A DNA stretch of 64,000 bases, from positions 7,626,001 to 7,690,000 of the forward strand of contig NZ_CP107772.1 in NCBI RefSeq assembly GCF_036345155.1. Reading direction: 5' to 3'. Numbering within the stretch: position 1 is the stretch's first letter; each line of letters begins with the position of its first letter. This document shows positions 35,028-43,327 of this stretch, one piece after another. The DNA comes from Streptomyces sp. NBC_00582 (GTDB lineage Bacteria > Actinomycetota > Actinomycetes > Streptomycetales > Streptomycetaceae). The translations under genes were made by a program, and so were the position numbers. The notes under the pieces are model-generated. The model ran no database searches. It was not told the DNA's origin and saw nothing but the letters and a program-made list of their open reading frames with translations.

Positions 35028-37112
35028 TCACCCGTCGGTCTTCGTCTCCGTCTCTGTCTCCGGCTTCGGCTCCGGGACGTCGAAGCGGGCGAGATCGCGC
35101 AGCCAGGCCCGCGCCGAACTGTCCGACGGTGCCCGCCAGTCCCCGCGCGGCGACAGCGAACCCCCCGCCGACACCTTCGGCCCGTTCGGCATCGCCGAGC
35201 GCTTGAACTGCGCGAACGCGAAGAAGCGCCGGCAGAAGACCTCCAGCCACCGCCGGATCTCCGGCAGGTCGTACGCCACCCGCTCGGCTTCGGGGAAGCC
35301 CGGCGGCCAGGCGCCGCCGTCCGCGTCGTGCCAGGCGTGCCAGGTCAGGAAGGCGATCTTCGACGGCCGGAAGCCGTACCGCAGGACGTGGAAGAGCGTG
35401 AAGTCGTGCAGCGCGTACGGGCCGATCTTCGACTCCGTCGACTGCATCTCCTCGCCCGGCACCAGCTCCGGACTGATCTCGGTGTCGAGGATCGCCGCGA
35501 GCGTCCGTCCGGTCTCCTCGTCGAACTGCCCGCTGCTGATGACCCACCGGATCAGATGCTGCATCAGCGTCTTCGGCACACCGGAGTTGACGTTGTAGTG
35601 GCTCATCTGGTCGCCCACGCCGTACGTGGACCAGCCGAGGGCGAGTTCGGAGAGGTCGCCGGTGCCGAGCACGATGCCGCCGCGCTGGTTGGCGAGCCGG
35701 AAGAGGTAGTCGGTGCGCAGGCCCGCCTGGACGTTCTCGAAGGTGACGTCGTAGACCGGCTCGCCGGAGGCGAAGGGGTGGTCCATCTCGCGCAGCATCA
35801 GCCGCGCCGTCGGCGTGATGTCCAGCTCGGCCGCGGTGACGCCGAGCGAGTTCATCAGCTTGTGTGCGTTGGACCTGGTGTGGTCGCTGGTGGCGAAGCC
35901 GGGCAGGGTCCAGGCCAGGATGTCGCTGCGCGGGCGCCCGGCGCGGTCCATCGCGCGGGCGGCGACGATCAGCGCGTGCGTGGAGTCCAGGCCGCCGGAC
36001 ACCCCGATGACCACCTTCGGGCCGCCGATCGAGGCCAGTCGCTGCTGGAGGCCCTCGACCTGGATGTTGTAGGCCTCGAAGCAGTCCAGGGCGAGCCGAT
36101 CGGCGTCGGCCGGCACGAACGGGAAGCGCTCCAGACGGCGCCGCAGCCCGAGATCGGTCATCGGCGGTTCGAGCGGGAAGGCGACGGTCCGGAAGTCACC
36201 GGTCCGCGCGCGGTGCGTCCGCCGGTTGTCGTCGAACGTGCCCATCCGCTGCCGCTCCTGCCGCAGCAGATCGAGGTCGACGTCGGCCACCGCGTACTCG
36301 TCGCCGAGCGGGAAGCGTTCGGTCTCCGCCAGCAGTACGCCGTTCTCGTAGACCATCGCCTGGCCGTCCCAGGACAGGTCGGTGGTCGACTCGCCGAGAC
36401 CGGCCGCCGCGTACACGTAGGCGGCGAGGCAGCGGGAGGACGCCGAGCGGCACAACAGCTTGCGGTCCTCGGCCCGCCCCACCGTGATCGGGCTGCCCGA
36501 GAGGTTCACCAGCACCGTCGCGCCGGCGAGCGCCGCCTCCGCGCTGGGCGGCACCGGCACCCACATGTCCTCGCAGATCTCCGCGTGCAGCACGAGACCG
36601 GGGACGTCGTCCGCCGCGAACAGCAGATCCACGCCGAACGGCACGGTCTCGCCGCCCACGCGGATCGTTCCGCCGCGCTCGTCGGCGCCGTCGCCGATCT
36701 GCCGGCGCTCGTAGAACTCGCGGTAGTTCGGCGGGTACGACTTGGGGACGACCCCGAGGATCCGGCCCCGGTGGACGACGACCGCGCAGTTGTAGATCCG
36801 GTTGCGGTGGCGCAGCGGGGCGCCGACGACCAGCACCGGCAGCAGTCCGGCCGAACCGGCCACCACCTCCCCGAGCGCCCCCTCGACCTCGTCGAGCAGG
36901 GCGTCCTGGAGCAGCAGGTCCTCGATGGAGTAGCCGCACAGCCCCATCTCCGGGAAGACGGCGACGGCGACGCCCTCCTCGGCGCACCGGCGCGCGTGGC
37001 GCAGGACCGCGTCGGCGTTGGCGGGCGGGTCCGCGATCACGGTGTGGCCCGTGCAGGCGGCGACGCGCGCGAAGCCGTGCTGATAGATCGACCAGAAGTT
37101 CAACTCAGGCAC
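35028..37112 (-). CDS. nadE: Glutamine-dependent NAD+ synthase
   Basis: A 694-residue enzyme converting deamido-NAD to NAD+ with ATP and glutamine. The N-terminal nitrilase-type amidotransferase domain (to about residue 300) has catalytic Glu in FPEMGLCGYS, Lys in VVPKSYPPNYREFYE and Cys in HAEICEDMWVP. The C-terminal synthetase has the P-loop GVSGGLDSTHALI. I chose the GTG start at 37112 (VPELNFWSIYQHGF) because it matches the family's N-terminus. TACACT about 8 bases upstream suggests a leaderless transcript. A short acidic/Lys tail ends the protein. Confidence 0.95.
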   Translation of the reverse strand: MPELNFWSIYQHGFARVAACTGHTVIADPPANADAVLRHARRCAEEGVAVAVFPEMGLCGYSIEDLLLQDALLDEVEGALGEVVAGSAGLLPVLVVGAPLRHRNRIYNCAVVVHRGRILGVVPKSYPPNYREFYERRQIGDGADERGGTIRVGGETVPFGVDLLFAADDVPGLVLHAEICEDMWVPVPPSAEAALAGATVLVNLSGSPITVGRAEDRKLLCRSASSRCLAAYVYAAAGLGESTTDLSWDGQAMVYENGVLLAETERFPLGDEYAVADVDLDLLRQERQRMGTFDDNRRTHRARTGDFRTVAFPLEPPMTDLGLRRRLERFPFVPADADRLALDCFEAYNIQVEGLQQRLASIGGPKVVIGVSGGLDSTHALIVAARAMDRAGRPRSDILAWTLPGFATSDHTRSNAHKLMNSLGVTAAELDITPTARLMLREMDHPFASGEPVYDVTFENVQAGLRTDYLFRLANQRGGIVLGTGDLSELALGWSTYGVGDQMSHYNVNSGVPKTLMQHLIRWVISSGQFDEETGRTLAAILDTEISPELVPGEEMQSTESKIGPYALHDFTLFHVLRYGFRPSKIAFLTWHAWHDADGGAWPPGFPEAERVAYDLPEIRRWLEVFCRRFFAFAQFKRSAMPNGPKVSAGGSLSPRGDWRAPSDSSARAWLRDLARFDVPEPKPETETETKTDG

Positions 37113-37150
37113 ACGGGTCAGTGTAATCGCTGTAATCGTCAGAGCGACGC

Positions 37151-37193
37151 GATGGGGTGGCGTGCGAGGTCTCCCCCCGCACGCCACCCCATC
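37151..37193 (-). terminator. Perfect 16-bp hairpin terminator after the sedolisin gene
   Basis: GATGGGGTGGCGTGCG pairs with CGCACGCCACCCCATC across an 11-base loop. It lies between the sedolisin stop and the nadE start on the same strand. Three tandem copies of GGTGACTC (37194-37217) lie between the hairpin and the stop codon. Confidence 0.85.
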
Positions 37194-37215
37194 GGTGACT
37201 CGGTGACTCGGTGAC

Positions 37216-39156
37216 TCAGTGCTTGCGGTACGACTCGACGTAGCCGTTCGCGGGCGTGCCGACGCCGGTGACGTCGTCGTAGCCCTTCACCGCGGACAGC
37301 GAGCTGTCCTTGCCGAGGCTGCGGACGGAGGTCAGCAGGCCGTCGGCGGCGTCGTAGCCGTTGGCGAAGTCGACACGGGCGACCGCGAGGCCGGAGCCCG
37401 TCGGGTCGTCGGTGACGTCGTGGTAGACCCGCGACCCGTACTTGGAGTAGATCGACGGGTTGGCGAAGCCGATCGCCTTGCCGCCGCGCGCCTCCTGGGC
37501 GAGGGCCTGGACCGCCGCGATGACCGGCGCGGCCAGCGAGGTGCCGCCGATGCGGTACTCGCTGTACTGCGCGGACCCGTCCGGGAAGGTCTGCGTCTGG
37601 CCGACCTTGAAACCGGTGTTCGGGTCGGCGATCGCCGAGATGTCGGGGACGACCCGGTTGCCGGCCGCGTTGTTGGCGGTGGCCAGCGCGTTCGGGACGA
37701 CGCCCTTCTGGTAGTACGGCTCGGCGACCGTGGCGCTGGTGCCGCCGCCCGCGCCCGAGGTGAACGCGCCGGGGAAGTTGGTCCAGCTCTTGCCGTCCGC
37801 GGACAGCAGGGCCTTCTCGGTGCCCCAGCCGGTCTCCCACAGGTACTTGTCGCCCTTGCCGACCGCCAGCGAGGTACCGCCGACCGCCGTCACCCAGGCC
37901 GAGTTGGCCGGGGTGTCGACCTGCTTCGTCCCGGTGTTGGCGACCTCGTCGCCGTTGTCGCCGGAGGAGAAGTAGAAGCCGATGCCCTCGACCGCGCCGA
38001 ACTGGAAGACCTGGTCGTAGGCGGCCGCCAGGTCCGGCGTCTGGTTGGCCTCGATGTCGCCCCAGGAGTTGGAGACGATGTCGGCCAGGTGGTTGTCGAC
38101 GATCTTGCTGAGCGAGTCGAGCAGGTCGTCGTCGTAGCAGGACGAGGCGCCCACGTACGTGACGTTCGCGGCCGGCGCGACCGCGTGCACGGCCTCGACG
38201 TCGAGGGTCTCCTCGCCGTACCAGCCGGCCGCCGAGCACTCCTCGGTCTTGGTGTAGTTCTTCGGCAGGACCTGGGTCAGCTGGCCCGTCTTCCAGGCCG
38301 CGTCGCCGTGCTTCCTCGCGTAGGTGGCCGCGTCGAAGGCGATCGTCGGAGAGGCGTACGCGTCGGTGATGGCGATGCGCACCCCCTTGCCGGTGTAGCC
38401 GCCGGCGCCGTAGGCGGAGCGCAGCTGCTTGCCGGTGTAGCCCTCGACCGCGTACGGGATCTTCGTGCCGTACGCGTCCGGGAGGGTGCTCGCGGTGTTC
38501 GAGCCGTAGTACGAGGAGAACGGCCCGGAGTTCTTGAACACCGCGTCCGGCGGCGGGAGCTGGTCCTTGCTGCTCGCCTTGTGCGGCGCGTTGTCCAGGC
38601 CGGTGACGGTCAGGACGGCACCGTCGAGGCTCGCGGGCGCGGAGGCCGACTTCGACGGCGCGCGATAGGTCTTCGAGCCCTTGGTGTAGTTGTGCAGCTG
38701 GGTGCCGAACGCCTTCTCGGCGGCGGCGACGTCACCGCTGACGGAGACGTAGTGCTGTGTGGTGCCGGTGACCTTCAGACCGGCGGCGGCCAGCCACGCC
38801 TTGACCGCGGCCACCTGGGCCTTGGTCGCCCCGTAGCGGGCCTGGGCCTGCCGCGCGGAGAGGTACTTGCCGTAGGCGGGGGAGCTCGGGTCGGACACCG
38901 CCTTCGCGTAGGCCGCGAGGCCGTTCGCGTCGCGGCCCGCGAGATAGACGCGGGCGTTGAGCTGAGCGCTGTTCGAGGTAGAGCCCTTGTCCGCCTTGGC
39001 CGTCGCCCACGCGGGCCTGGTCCCGGCCAGCGTGTCACGGGCCGGACCGTCCGCGGCGTGCGCCGCGGGTATGCCGAGTGCGAGCGCACCGGCGATCATG
39101 GGCAGTGTCGCTGCCATGCTCACCCCGGCGCGCAGCGCGGCACGGTTGGATCTCAT
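37216..39156 (-). CDS. Secreted S53 family serine peptidase (sedolisin/kumamolisin-like)
   Basis: A 646-residue secreted acid-type protease. A signal peptide (cleavage likely after AAHA) leads to a pro-kumamolisin activation domain (about residues 40-190, with TGTTQHYVSVSGD). The catalytic domain carries the Glu and Asp in GEETLDVEAVHAVAP, the oxyanion Asp in SNSWGDIEA and the Ser in GGTSLAAP. A C-terminal calcium-site segment (YHDVTDDPTGSG) follows. Streptomyces sedolisins act as tripeptidyl- or endopeptidases feeding extracellular protein degradation. It is monocistronic with a strong terminator. Confidence 0.94.
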   Translation of the reverse strand: MRSNRAALRAGVSMAATLPMIAGALALGIPAAHAADGPARDTLAGTRPAWATAKADKGSTSNSAQLNARVYLAGRDANGLAAYAKAVSDPSSPAYGKYLSARQAQARYGATKAQVAAVKAWLAAAGLKVTGTTQHYVSVSGDVAAAEKAFGTQLHNYTKGSKTYRAPSKSASAPASLDGAVLTVTGLDNAPHKASSKDQLPPPDAVFKNSGPFSSYYGSNTASTLPDAYGTKIPYAVEGYTGKQLRSAYGAGGYTGKGVRIAITDAYASPTIAFDAATYARKHGDAAWKTGQLTQVLPKNYTKTEECSAAGWYGEETLDVEAVHAVAPAANVTYVGASSCYDDDLLDSLSKIVDNHLADIVSNSWGDIEANQTPDLAAAYDQVFQFGAVEGIGFYFSSGDNGDEVANTGTKQVDTPANSAWVTAVGGTSLAVGKGDKYLWETGWGTEKALLSADGKSWTNFPGAFTSGAGGGTSATVAEPYYQKGVVPNALATANNAAGNRVVPDISAIADPNTGFKVGQTQTFPDGSAQYSEYRIGGTSLAAPVIAAVQALAQEARGGKAIGFANPSIYSKYGSRVYHDVTDDPTGSGLAVARVDFANGYDAADGLLTSVRSLGKDSSLSAVKGYDDVTGVGTPANGYVESYRKH

Positions 39157-39328
39157 AGGACCCCCTGTATGTGGTTCGACGCGAGTGGATCACTCGACGT
39201 GACGGCCACTCTTGCGACGAACCCTTCATGCAAGGGGAATGCGAACACCAAGAAGCGGCCAAGTGACCGCTTGCTGGGGTGATTTGACGGACAAGTCCGC
39301 GAAGTCGAGGGAAAACCCTACGGGTGGC

Positions 39329-39949
39329 CTACGCCTTCGCCCCGCGCGCCTTCAACAGGTCCGCCATCAGGGCGATTTCGGACTCCTGGGCGTCGACCAT
39401 GCCCTGCGCGAGCCGCTTCTCCACTCCGACCGTGCACTTGGCCACGCAGCCCTCGGCCATGTGGATGCCGCCCTTGTGGTGAGCGGTCATCAGCTGGAGG
39501 TAGAACACCTCGGCCTGCTTGCCGTTGAGCGTGCCCAGCTTCTTCAGCTCGGTGTCGGTGGCCATGCCGGGCATGAGCGCGCCGTCCTCGCCGTCGGCCA
39601 TGTCGCCCATCCCCATCCAGGTCATGGGCGCGTCGGACGACACCTTCGGCAGTCCCCACAGATCGAGCCAGCCGAGCAGCATCCCGCGCTGGTTGGCCTG
39701 CGTCTGGGCGATGTCGTAGGCGAGCCGCCGCACCTCCTCGTCGGTCGTCCGGTCGCGCACGATGTACGACATCTCGACGGCCTGCTGGTGATGGACGGCC
39801 ATGTCCCGGGCGAACCCCGCGTCGGCGGAGTCGGCGGCGGGGACGGCGGAGCCCGTCCCGCCGTCGTCCGCGGCGACGGCGTAGGTGATGGCGCCGGCCG
39901 CGACGAGCACCGCCGCCGCGGCCGAGGCGGTCCAGCCGGCCTTCCTCAC
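39329..39949 (-). CDS. DUF305 family secreted/membrane-anchored protein
   Basis: A 206-residue protein with one N-terminal hydrophobic helix (signal or anchor) and the DUF305 signature repeated twice. The first is ARDMAVHHQQAVEMS; the second is LMTAHHKGGIHMAEG. Between them lie many Met residues (TWMGMGDMADG). The paired His and Met-rich loop suggest copper or other soft-metal binding, as proposed for some DUF305 proteins. Its start overlaps the DUF3105 stop by four bases, so they are one transcription unit. Confidence 0.9.
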   Translation of the reverse strand: MRKAGWTASAAAAVLVAAGAITYAVAADDGGTGSAVPAADSADAGFARDMAVHHQQAVEMSYIVRDRTTDEEVRRLAYDIAQTQANQRGMLLGWLDLWGLPKVSSDAPMTWMGMGDMADGEDGALMPGMATDTELKKLGTLNGKQAEVFYLQLMTAHHKGGIHMAEGCVAKCTVGVEKRLAQGMVDAQESEIALMADLLKARGAKA

Positions 39950-40614
39950 TTCATCGTCCCGCCGGTGCAGGAGGCACCCGGCTCGGGCGTCTGCTCACCC
40001 TGCACGAACTTCTCGAAGAACGCGTCGACGGCCGGGTCGTCCGCGCCGGTCACGGTGCGCTGCTTGCCCCACGCGCTGAGCATGATCGGGTCGGCCTGCT
40101 TGTCGTCCGGACTCATGAACGTGTACGGCGTCTTCTTCACCTTCGCCGCGAGCGCGTCGACGTCGGCCTTCTCCGCCTTGCTGGTGTACGTCACCCAGAC
40201 CGCGCCGTGCTCCAGCGCGTGCACGGCGTTCATGTTGTTCACGGCCTCGGTGTAGACGTCGCCGTTGCAGTTGAGCCAGACCGGGTCGTGGTCGCCGCCG
40301 ACCGGGGGCTCCATCGGGTACTTCACCGTCTTGGCGACATGGGTGCGCCCCAGCGTGCCCTTCCAGGTCTTCACCCCGTCCGAGCCGGTGACCCAGTGCC
40401 CGGAGGCCTTGGAGTCGGAGGCGGTGGAGGAGGAGTCGTCGCCGGACTGCGACTTCACGACGAACACGCCGCCGGCGACGAGCGCGGCCACGGCGACGGC
40501 ACTGCCCGCGATCACGAGGATCCGGTTGCGTCGCTCACGGGCCTGCTGGGCCCGCCGCATCTCTTCTATGCGCGCCTTGCGCGCGGTGCTGCCGGTCTGG
40601 TCGGCGGAGCCCAT
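39946..40614 (-). CDS. DUF3105 family membrane-anchored protein
   Basis: A 222-residue protein. A charged cytoplasmic N-terminus (ARKARIEEMRRAQQARERRN) is followed by one membrane helix and an extracytoplasmic DUF3105 domain. That domain contains PPVGGDHDPVWLNCNGDVY, ALEHGAVWVTY and a C-terminal Cys. The conserved His, Asn and Cys set hints at a metal or thiol function, but none is demonstrated. The start at 40614 was chosen at MGSADQTG because the longer frame runs into the nsrR promoter. It is paired with DUF305, a recurrent actinobacterial pairing. Confidence 0.88.
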   Translation of the reverse strand: MGSADQTGSTARKARIEEMRRAQQARERRNRILVIAGSAVAVAALVAGGVFVVKSQSGDDSSSTASDSKASGHWVTGSDGVKTWKGTLGRTHVAKTVKYPMEPPVGGDHDPVWLNCNGDVYTEAVNNMNAVHALEHGAVWVTYTSKAEKADVDALAAKVKKTPYTFMSPDDKQADPIMLSAWGKQRTVTGADDPAVDAFFEKFVQGEQTPEPGASCTGGTMK

Positions 40615-40748
40615 GAGACCTGTCCTTCTGGGGGAAAGGGGCGGGACGGTGAGGGTGGTGCGGCCGGTGGTGCGGCTAGGGTCCGGCGGGTCCACCGATC
40701 GTAAGGGGAGGACGCGGAATGGCGTAGGCACCCCGGCGGCCCCTCGAT

Positions 40749-40771
40749 AATTTGAAGCCGAGATGCGCATT
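40749..40771. promoter_or_regulatory. Putative NsrR operator at its own promoter
   Basis: A 23-bp site, inside a 29-bp region bounded by GATAAT and ATTATC, ends 15 bases before the nsrR ATG. On the minus strand it contains GCATCT and TTCAAATT in the same spacing as the hmp site at 43049-43071. This suggests autoregulation, and possibly control of the divergent DUF3105-DUF305 genes. Confidence 0.75.
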
Positions 40772-40786
40772 ATCTACGCTTCTCCC

Positions 40787-41221
40787 ATGCGGCTGCTGAG
40801 ATCCACCGACCTGGCCCTGCGCGTGCTGATGCGCCTGGCGGTCGCGGGCGGGACCACCCCGACGACCCGCGAGGTGGCCGCCGCGATGCAGGTCCCCTAC
40901 ACGCACGCGGCCAAGGTCGTGGCCGAACTCCAGCACCAGGGCCTCCTGGAGGCGCGCCGGGGCAGGGGCGGCGGCCTCGCCCTGACCGAGAAGGGCCGTA
41001 CGGCGTCCGTGGGCGGCGTGGTCCGCGCCTTCGAGGGCGACGGCGACGTCGTCGACTGCGAGGGCTCCACCCCCTGCCCCCTGAACTCGGCCTGCCGCCT
41101 GCGGGGCGCCCTCCGCCGCGCCCAGGAGGCCTTCTTCGCCTCCCTCGACCCGCTCACGGTCACCGACATCGTGACGGCACCGACGGGGCCACTGCTGCTG
41201 GGGATCTCGGGGCCGGACTGA
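40787..41221 (+). CDS. nsrR: NsrR, nitric-oxide-sensing Rrf2-family repressor
   Basis: A 144-residue Rrf2 protein. The winged helix is at the N-terminus (RSTDLALRVLMRLAV, then TREVAAAMQVPYTHAAKVV). Three Cys residues with the NsrR spacing C-x5-C-x5-C (DCEGSTPCPLNSACR) would hold a [4Fe-4S] cluster that reacts with NO and releases the protein from DNA. The start MRLLRSTDL at 40787 is preferred to the ATG eight codons earlier, which lies in the operator. The flavohaemoglobin gene with a matching operator is 0.6 kb downstream. Confidence 0.92.
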   Translation: MRLLRSTDLALRVLMRLAVAGGTTPTTREVAAAMQVPYTHAAKVVAELQHQGLLEARRGRGGGLALTEKGRTASVGGVVRAFEGDGDVVDCEGSTPCPLNSACRLRGALRRAQEAFFASLDPLTVTDIVTAPTGPLLLGISGPD

Positions 41222-41243
41222 GGGGCCCCGGCTCGGCGCGGCA

Positions 41244-41774
41244 GTGCCGCGCATGCGTTCACCGACGGCCGCCCTGCGCGCACACGACCACGCGGCCCGG
41301 CATCCCGCCGGGCCGTGCGACGTCGAGCCGGACCGCGGTGACGAGCCCGGGCGACTCCGTCTCACCTCGGGTGCCGCGCCGGAACGGCCGGCGGGCAACG
41401 CCGCGGGGGACACCTACTGCTTCTGCGGCGACGGCGGCGAGGAACGCCCGATCCTCTGCGCGGACCTGGACGGCCGTGCCGCGCTCGTGCCGATCGGCCG
41501 GCCGGAGCCTCTGCGGCCCCTTCTGCGTGGCACCCACTGCACCGCGCCCACCGTCGACCGGAGCCGGGCACGGGCCGCCGAGTACCTGGAGGACCTGCCC
41601 GGCCTCCCGGCCGACCGCGACCGCGCCGCCGCGGCCCTCGGCCCGGACCTGCCGGACGAGGCGACCGTGCTGAGCCGGCTGCGCGAGGTGGCGCTCGGCG
41701 TCGGCAAGGACCACGTCCTCGTCCGGGGACCGGAGGGCGATCCGTACGAGCCGCTGTTCGAGGCTCGACCGTAG
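41244..41774 (+). CDS. Hypothetical protein between nsrR and hmp
   Basis: A 176-residue frame with strong third-position G+C, supporting a real gene. The GTG start is tentative, 22 bases after nsrR. Residues about 1-55 are low-complexity and Arg/Pro-rich. The rest is more protein-like: GDTYCFCGDGGEERP with a CxC pair, a third Cys in ILCADLDG, a fourth in GTHC, then a helical C-terminus (SRARAAEYLEDLPGLP). I recognise no family. It may be part of the NO-stress unit by position, or a remnant with an altered N-terminus. Confidence 0.5.
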   Translation: MPRMRSPTAALRAHDHAARHPAGPCDVEPDRGDEPGRLRLTSGAAPERPAGNAAGDTYCFCGDGGEERPILCADLDGRAALVPIGRPEPLRPLLRGTHCTAPTVDRSRARAAEYLEDLPGLPADRDRAAAALGPDLPDEATVLSRLREVALGVGKDHVLVRGPEGDPYEPLFEARP

Positions 41775-41811
41775 GACTCGCCGTCCTCCCGGGGATGTCG
41801 CCCGAGTGCGG

Positions 41812-42999
41812 TCAGGCGGCCGCCAGCCAGAGGTCCGGGCCGAAGACCTCGTAGTGGATGTCGGCGGGGGCGACGCCCTTTTCGAGCAGTTGGGTGCGGA
41901 CCGCCCGCATGAAGGGGAGCGGGCCGCACAGGTAGGCGCGGGTGCCCGCCGGGACGGTGACGTCCGTGAGGTCGACCAGGCCCTGGGCGGCTCCCTCGGG
42001 GGCCTCCCGCTCGTACCAGAGGTGCACGGACGCCTCCGGGAGCTTCGCCGTGTACGTCTCGTGGTCGGCGCGCAGGGCGTGGGTCGCGGGGGAGCGGTCG
42101 GCGTGGACGACGGTGACCGGGGCGCGGTGACCGCCCGCCGCCAGGTCCGCCAGCATCGCGACCATCGGGGTCACCCCGATTCCGGCCGAGGCCAGCAGCA
42201 GGGGGGTGCCGGAGACCTCCTCCAGGACCAGGTCGCCGTACGGCTCGGACAGGTCGAGTACGTCACCCTCCCGCACGCACGCGTGCAGGTGGTTCGAGAC
42301 CTCGCCGTCGGGTGTCGTGCCGTCGCCGCGCACCTGCTTGACGCTGAACTGGCGGACCGACTCGCTCGGCGCCCCGGACAGACTGTACTGGCGGATCTGG
42401 CGGGCGCCGTCGGGAAGCGTCACGCCCACGGAGACGTACTGTCCGGCGCGGAAGCCGCGCACCGCACCGCCGTCGGCCGGCCGTACCCGGAAGGTCACGA
42501 CGTCGTCGGTCTCCACGATCCGCTCGACGACCTCCCAGGGCCGCAGCCCCGGCGCGCCGCTCTCCTCGTACAGCCGCTTCTCGACGGCGATGAGCGCGTT
42601 CGCCATCAGCCAGTAGACCTCGTCCCAGGCCGCCGCGACCTCGGGCGTGACGGCGTCGCCGAGCACCTCGACGATGGCGGCGAAGAGGTGCTCGTGGACC
42701 ACCGCGTACTGCTGCGGCGTCACGCCGAGCGAGGCGTGCTTGTGGGCGATGCGGCGCAGCATCGCGTCGGGGCGGCTGTCCGGGTGGTCCAGCAGATGCG
42801 TGGCGAACGCGGCGATGGAGCCGGCGAGGGCCTGCCGCTGGGTTCCGGCGGCCTGGTTGCCGCGGTTGAAGAGGTTCCGCAGCAGCTCGGGGCGGGCGGC
42901 GAAGAGACGGGCGTAGAAACGCTCGGTGATCTCGCCGATGGCCGCGCCGACGGCGGGGAGGCTGGCGCGGACGGTGGCTGCGGACGGCTCGGACAGCAT
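41812..42999 (-). CDS. hmp: Flavohaemoglobin / nitric oxide dioxygenase
   Basis: A 395-residue enzyme that oxidises NO to nitrate using O2 and NAD(P)H. The N-terminal globin (to about residue 140) has the proximal His in HKHASLGV. The FAD domain has RQYSLSGAP, and the NAD domain has LLASAGIGVTPM and YLCGPLPFMRAV. The length is normal. The NsrR-like operator upstream (43049-43071) indicates induction by nitric oxide. Confidence 0.95.
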   Translation of the reverse strand: MLSEPSAATVRASLPAVGAAIGEITERFYARLFAARPELLRNLFNRGNQAAGTQRQALAGSIAAFATHLLDHPDSRPDAMLRRIAHKHASLGVTPQQYAVVHEHLFAAIVEVLGDAVTPEVAAAWDEVYWLMANALIAVEKRLYEESGAPGLRPWEVVERIVETDDVVTFRVRPADGGAVRGFRAGQYVSVGVTLPDGARQIRQYSLSGAPSESVRQFSVKQVRGDGTTPDGEVSNHLHACVREGDVLDLSEPYGDLVLEEVSGTPLLLASAGIGVTPMVAMLADLAAGGHRAPVTVVHADRSPATHALRADHETYTAKLPEASVHLWYEREAPEGAAQGLVDLTDVTVPAGTRAYLCGPLPFMRAVRTQLLEKGVAPADIHYEVFGPDLWLAAA

Positions 43000-43048
43000 C
43001 GGGGCTCCTTGGGCTCGGCCGAACGGCTCGGTGCCTCGACGCTATTAA

Positions 43049-43071
43049 AACTTGCATCTGAGATTCAAATT
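43049..43071. promoter_or_regulatory. Putative NsrR operator at the hmp promoter
   Basis: A 23-bp imperfect dyad, beginning AACTTGCATCTGAGAT and ending CAAATT, lies 50 bases upstream of hmp within a TAAA...TTTA frame. Its core GCATCTGAGAT matches what I recall of the S. coelicolor nsrR-promoter site. It also shares GCATCT and TTCAAATT with the site in front of nsrR in this window. Confidence 0.82.
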
Positions 43072-43327
43072 TAAAGTCCGTGGCCTCCGTCACTCGGGGC
43101 GCGGCCCGCGAGCCGAACCGGCCATTACGGATGTCGGTGCGAACAGGCAAGATGGGCGGCAGAGCAGTACATCTGGCGTACGAGAGTCGTTCAGGCCGAG
43201 GACGCTGGGGCGATCAAGGTCCGCAACGCGCATGAAATGCTGTTGTGGTGTGATGCGCAGGTGCCCGACCGCCTCCCGTGGGACGGGGAAGCAGGCGGCC
43301 TGACCAGCAAGGATGGGGAAGCGGAAG
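43072..43327. other. hmp-glnA2 divergent intergenic region
   Basis: Together with the NsrR site this forms a 328-base gap. The part nearest glnA2 contains TTGTGGTGTGATGCGCAGG (near 43243), which may be promoter sequence, and GGGGAAGCGGAAG just before the glnA2 ATG. I see no clear GlnR box, hairpin or small gene in the remainder. Confidence 0.4.

Noticed and set aside
43072..43327. GlnR box upstream of glnA2
   Set aside because: I looked for a GTnAC-n6-GaAAC pattern and found no convincing match, so nitrogen control at this promoter is not claimed.
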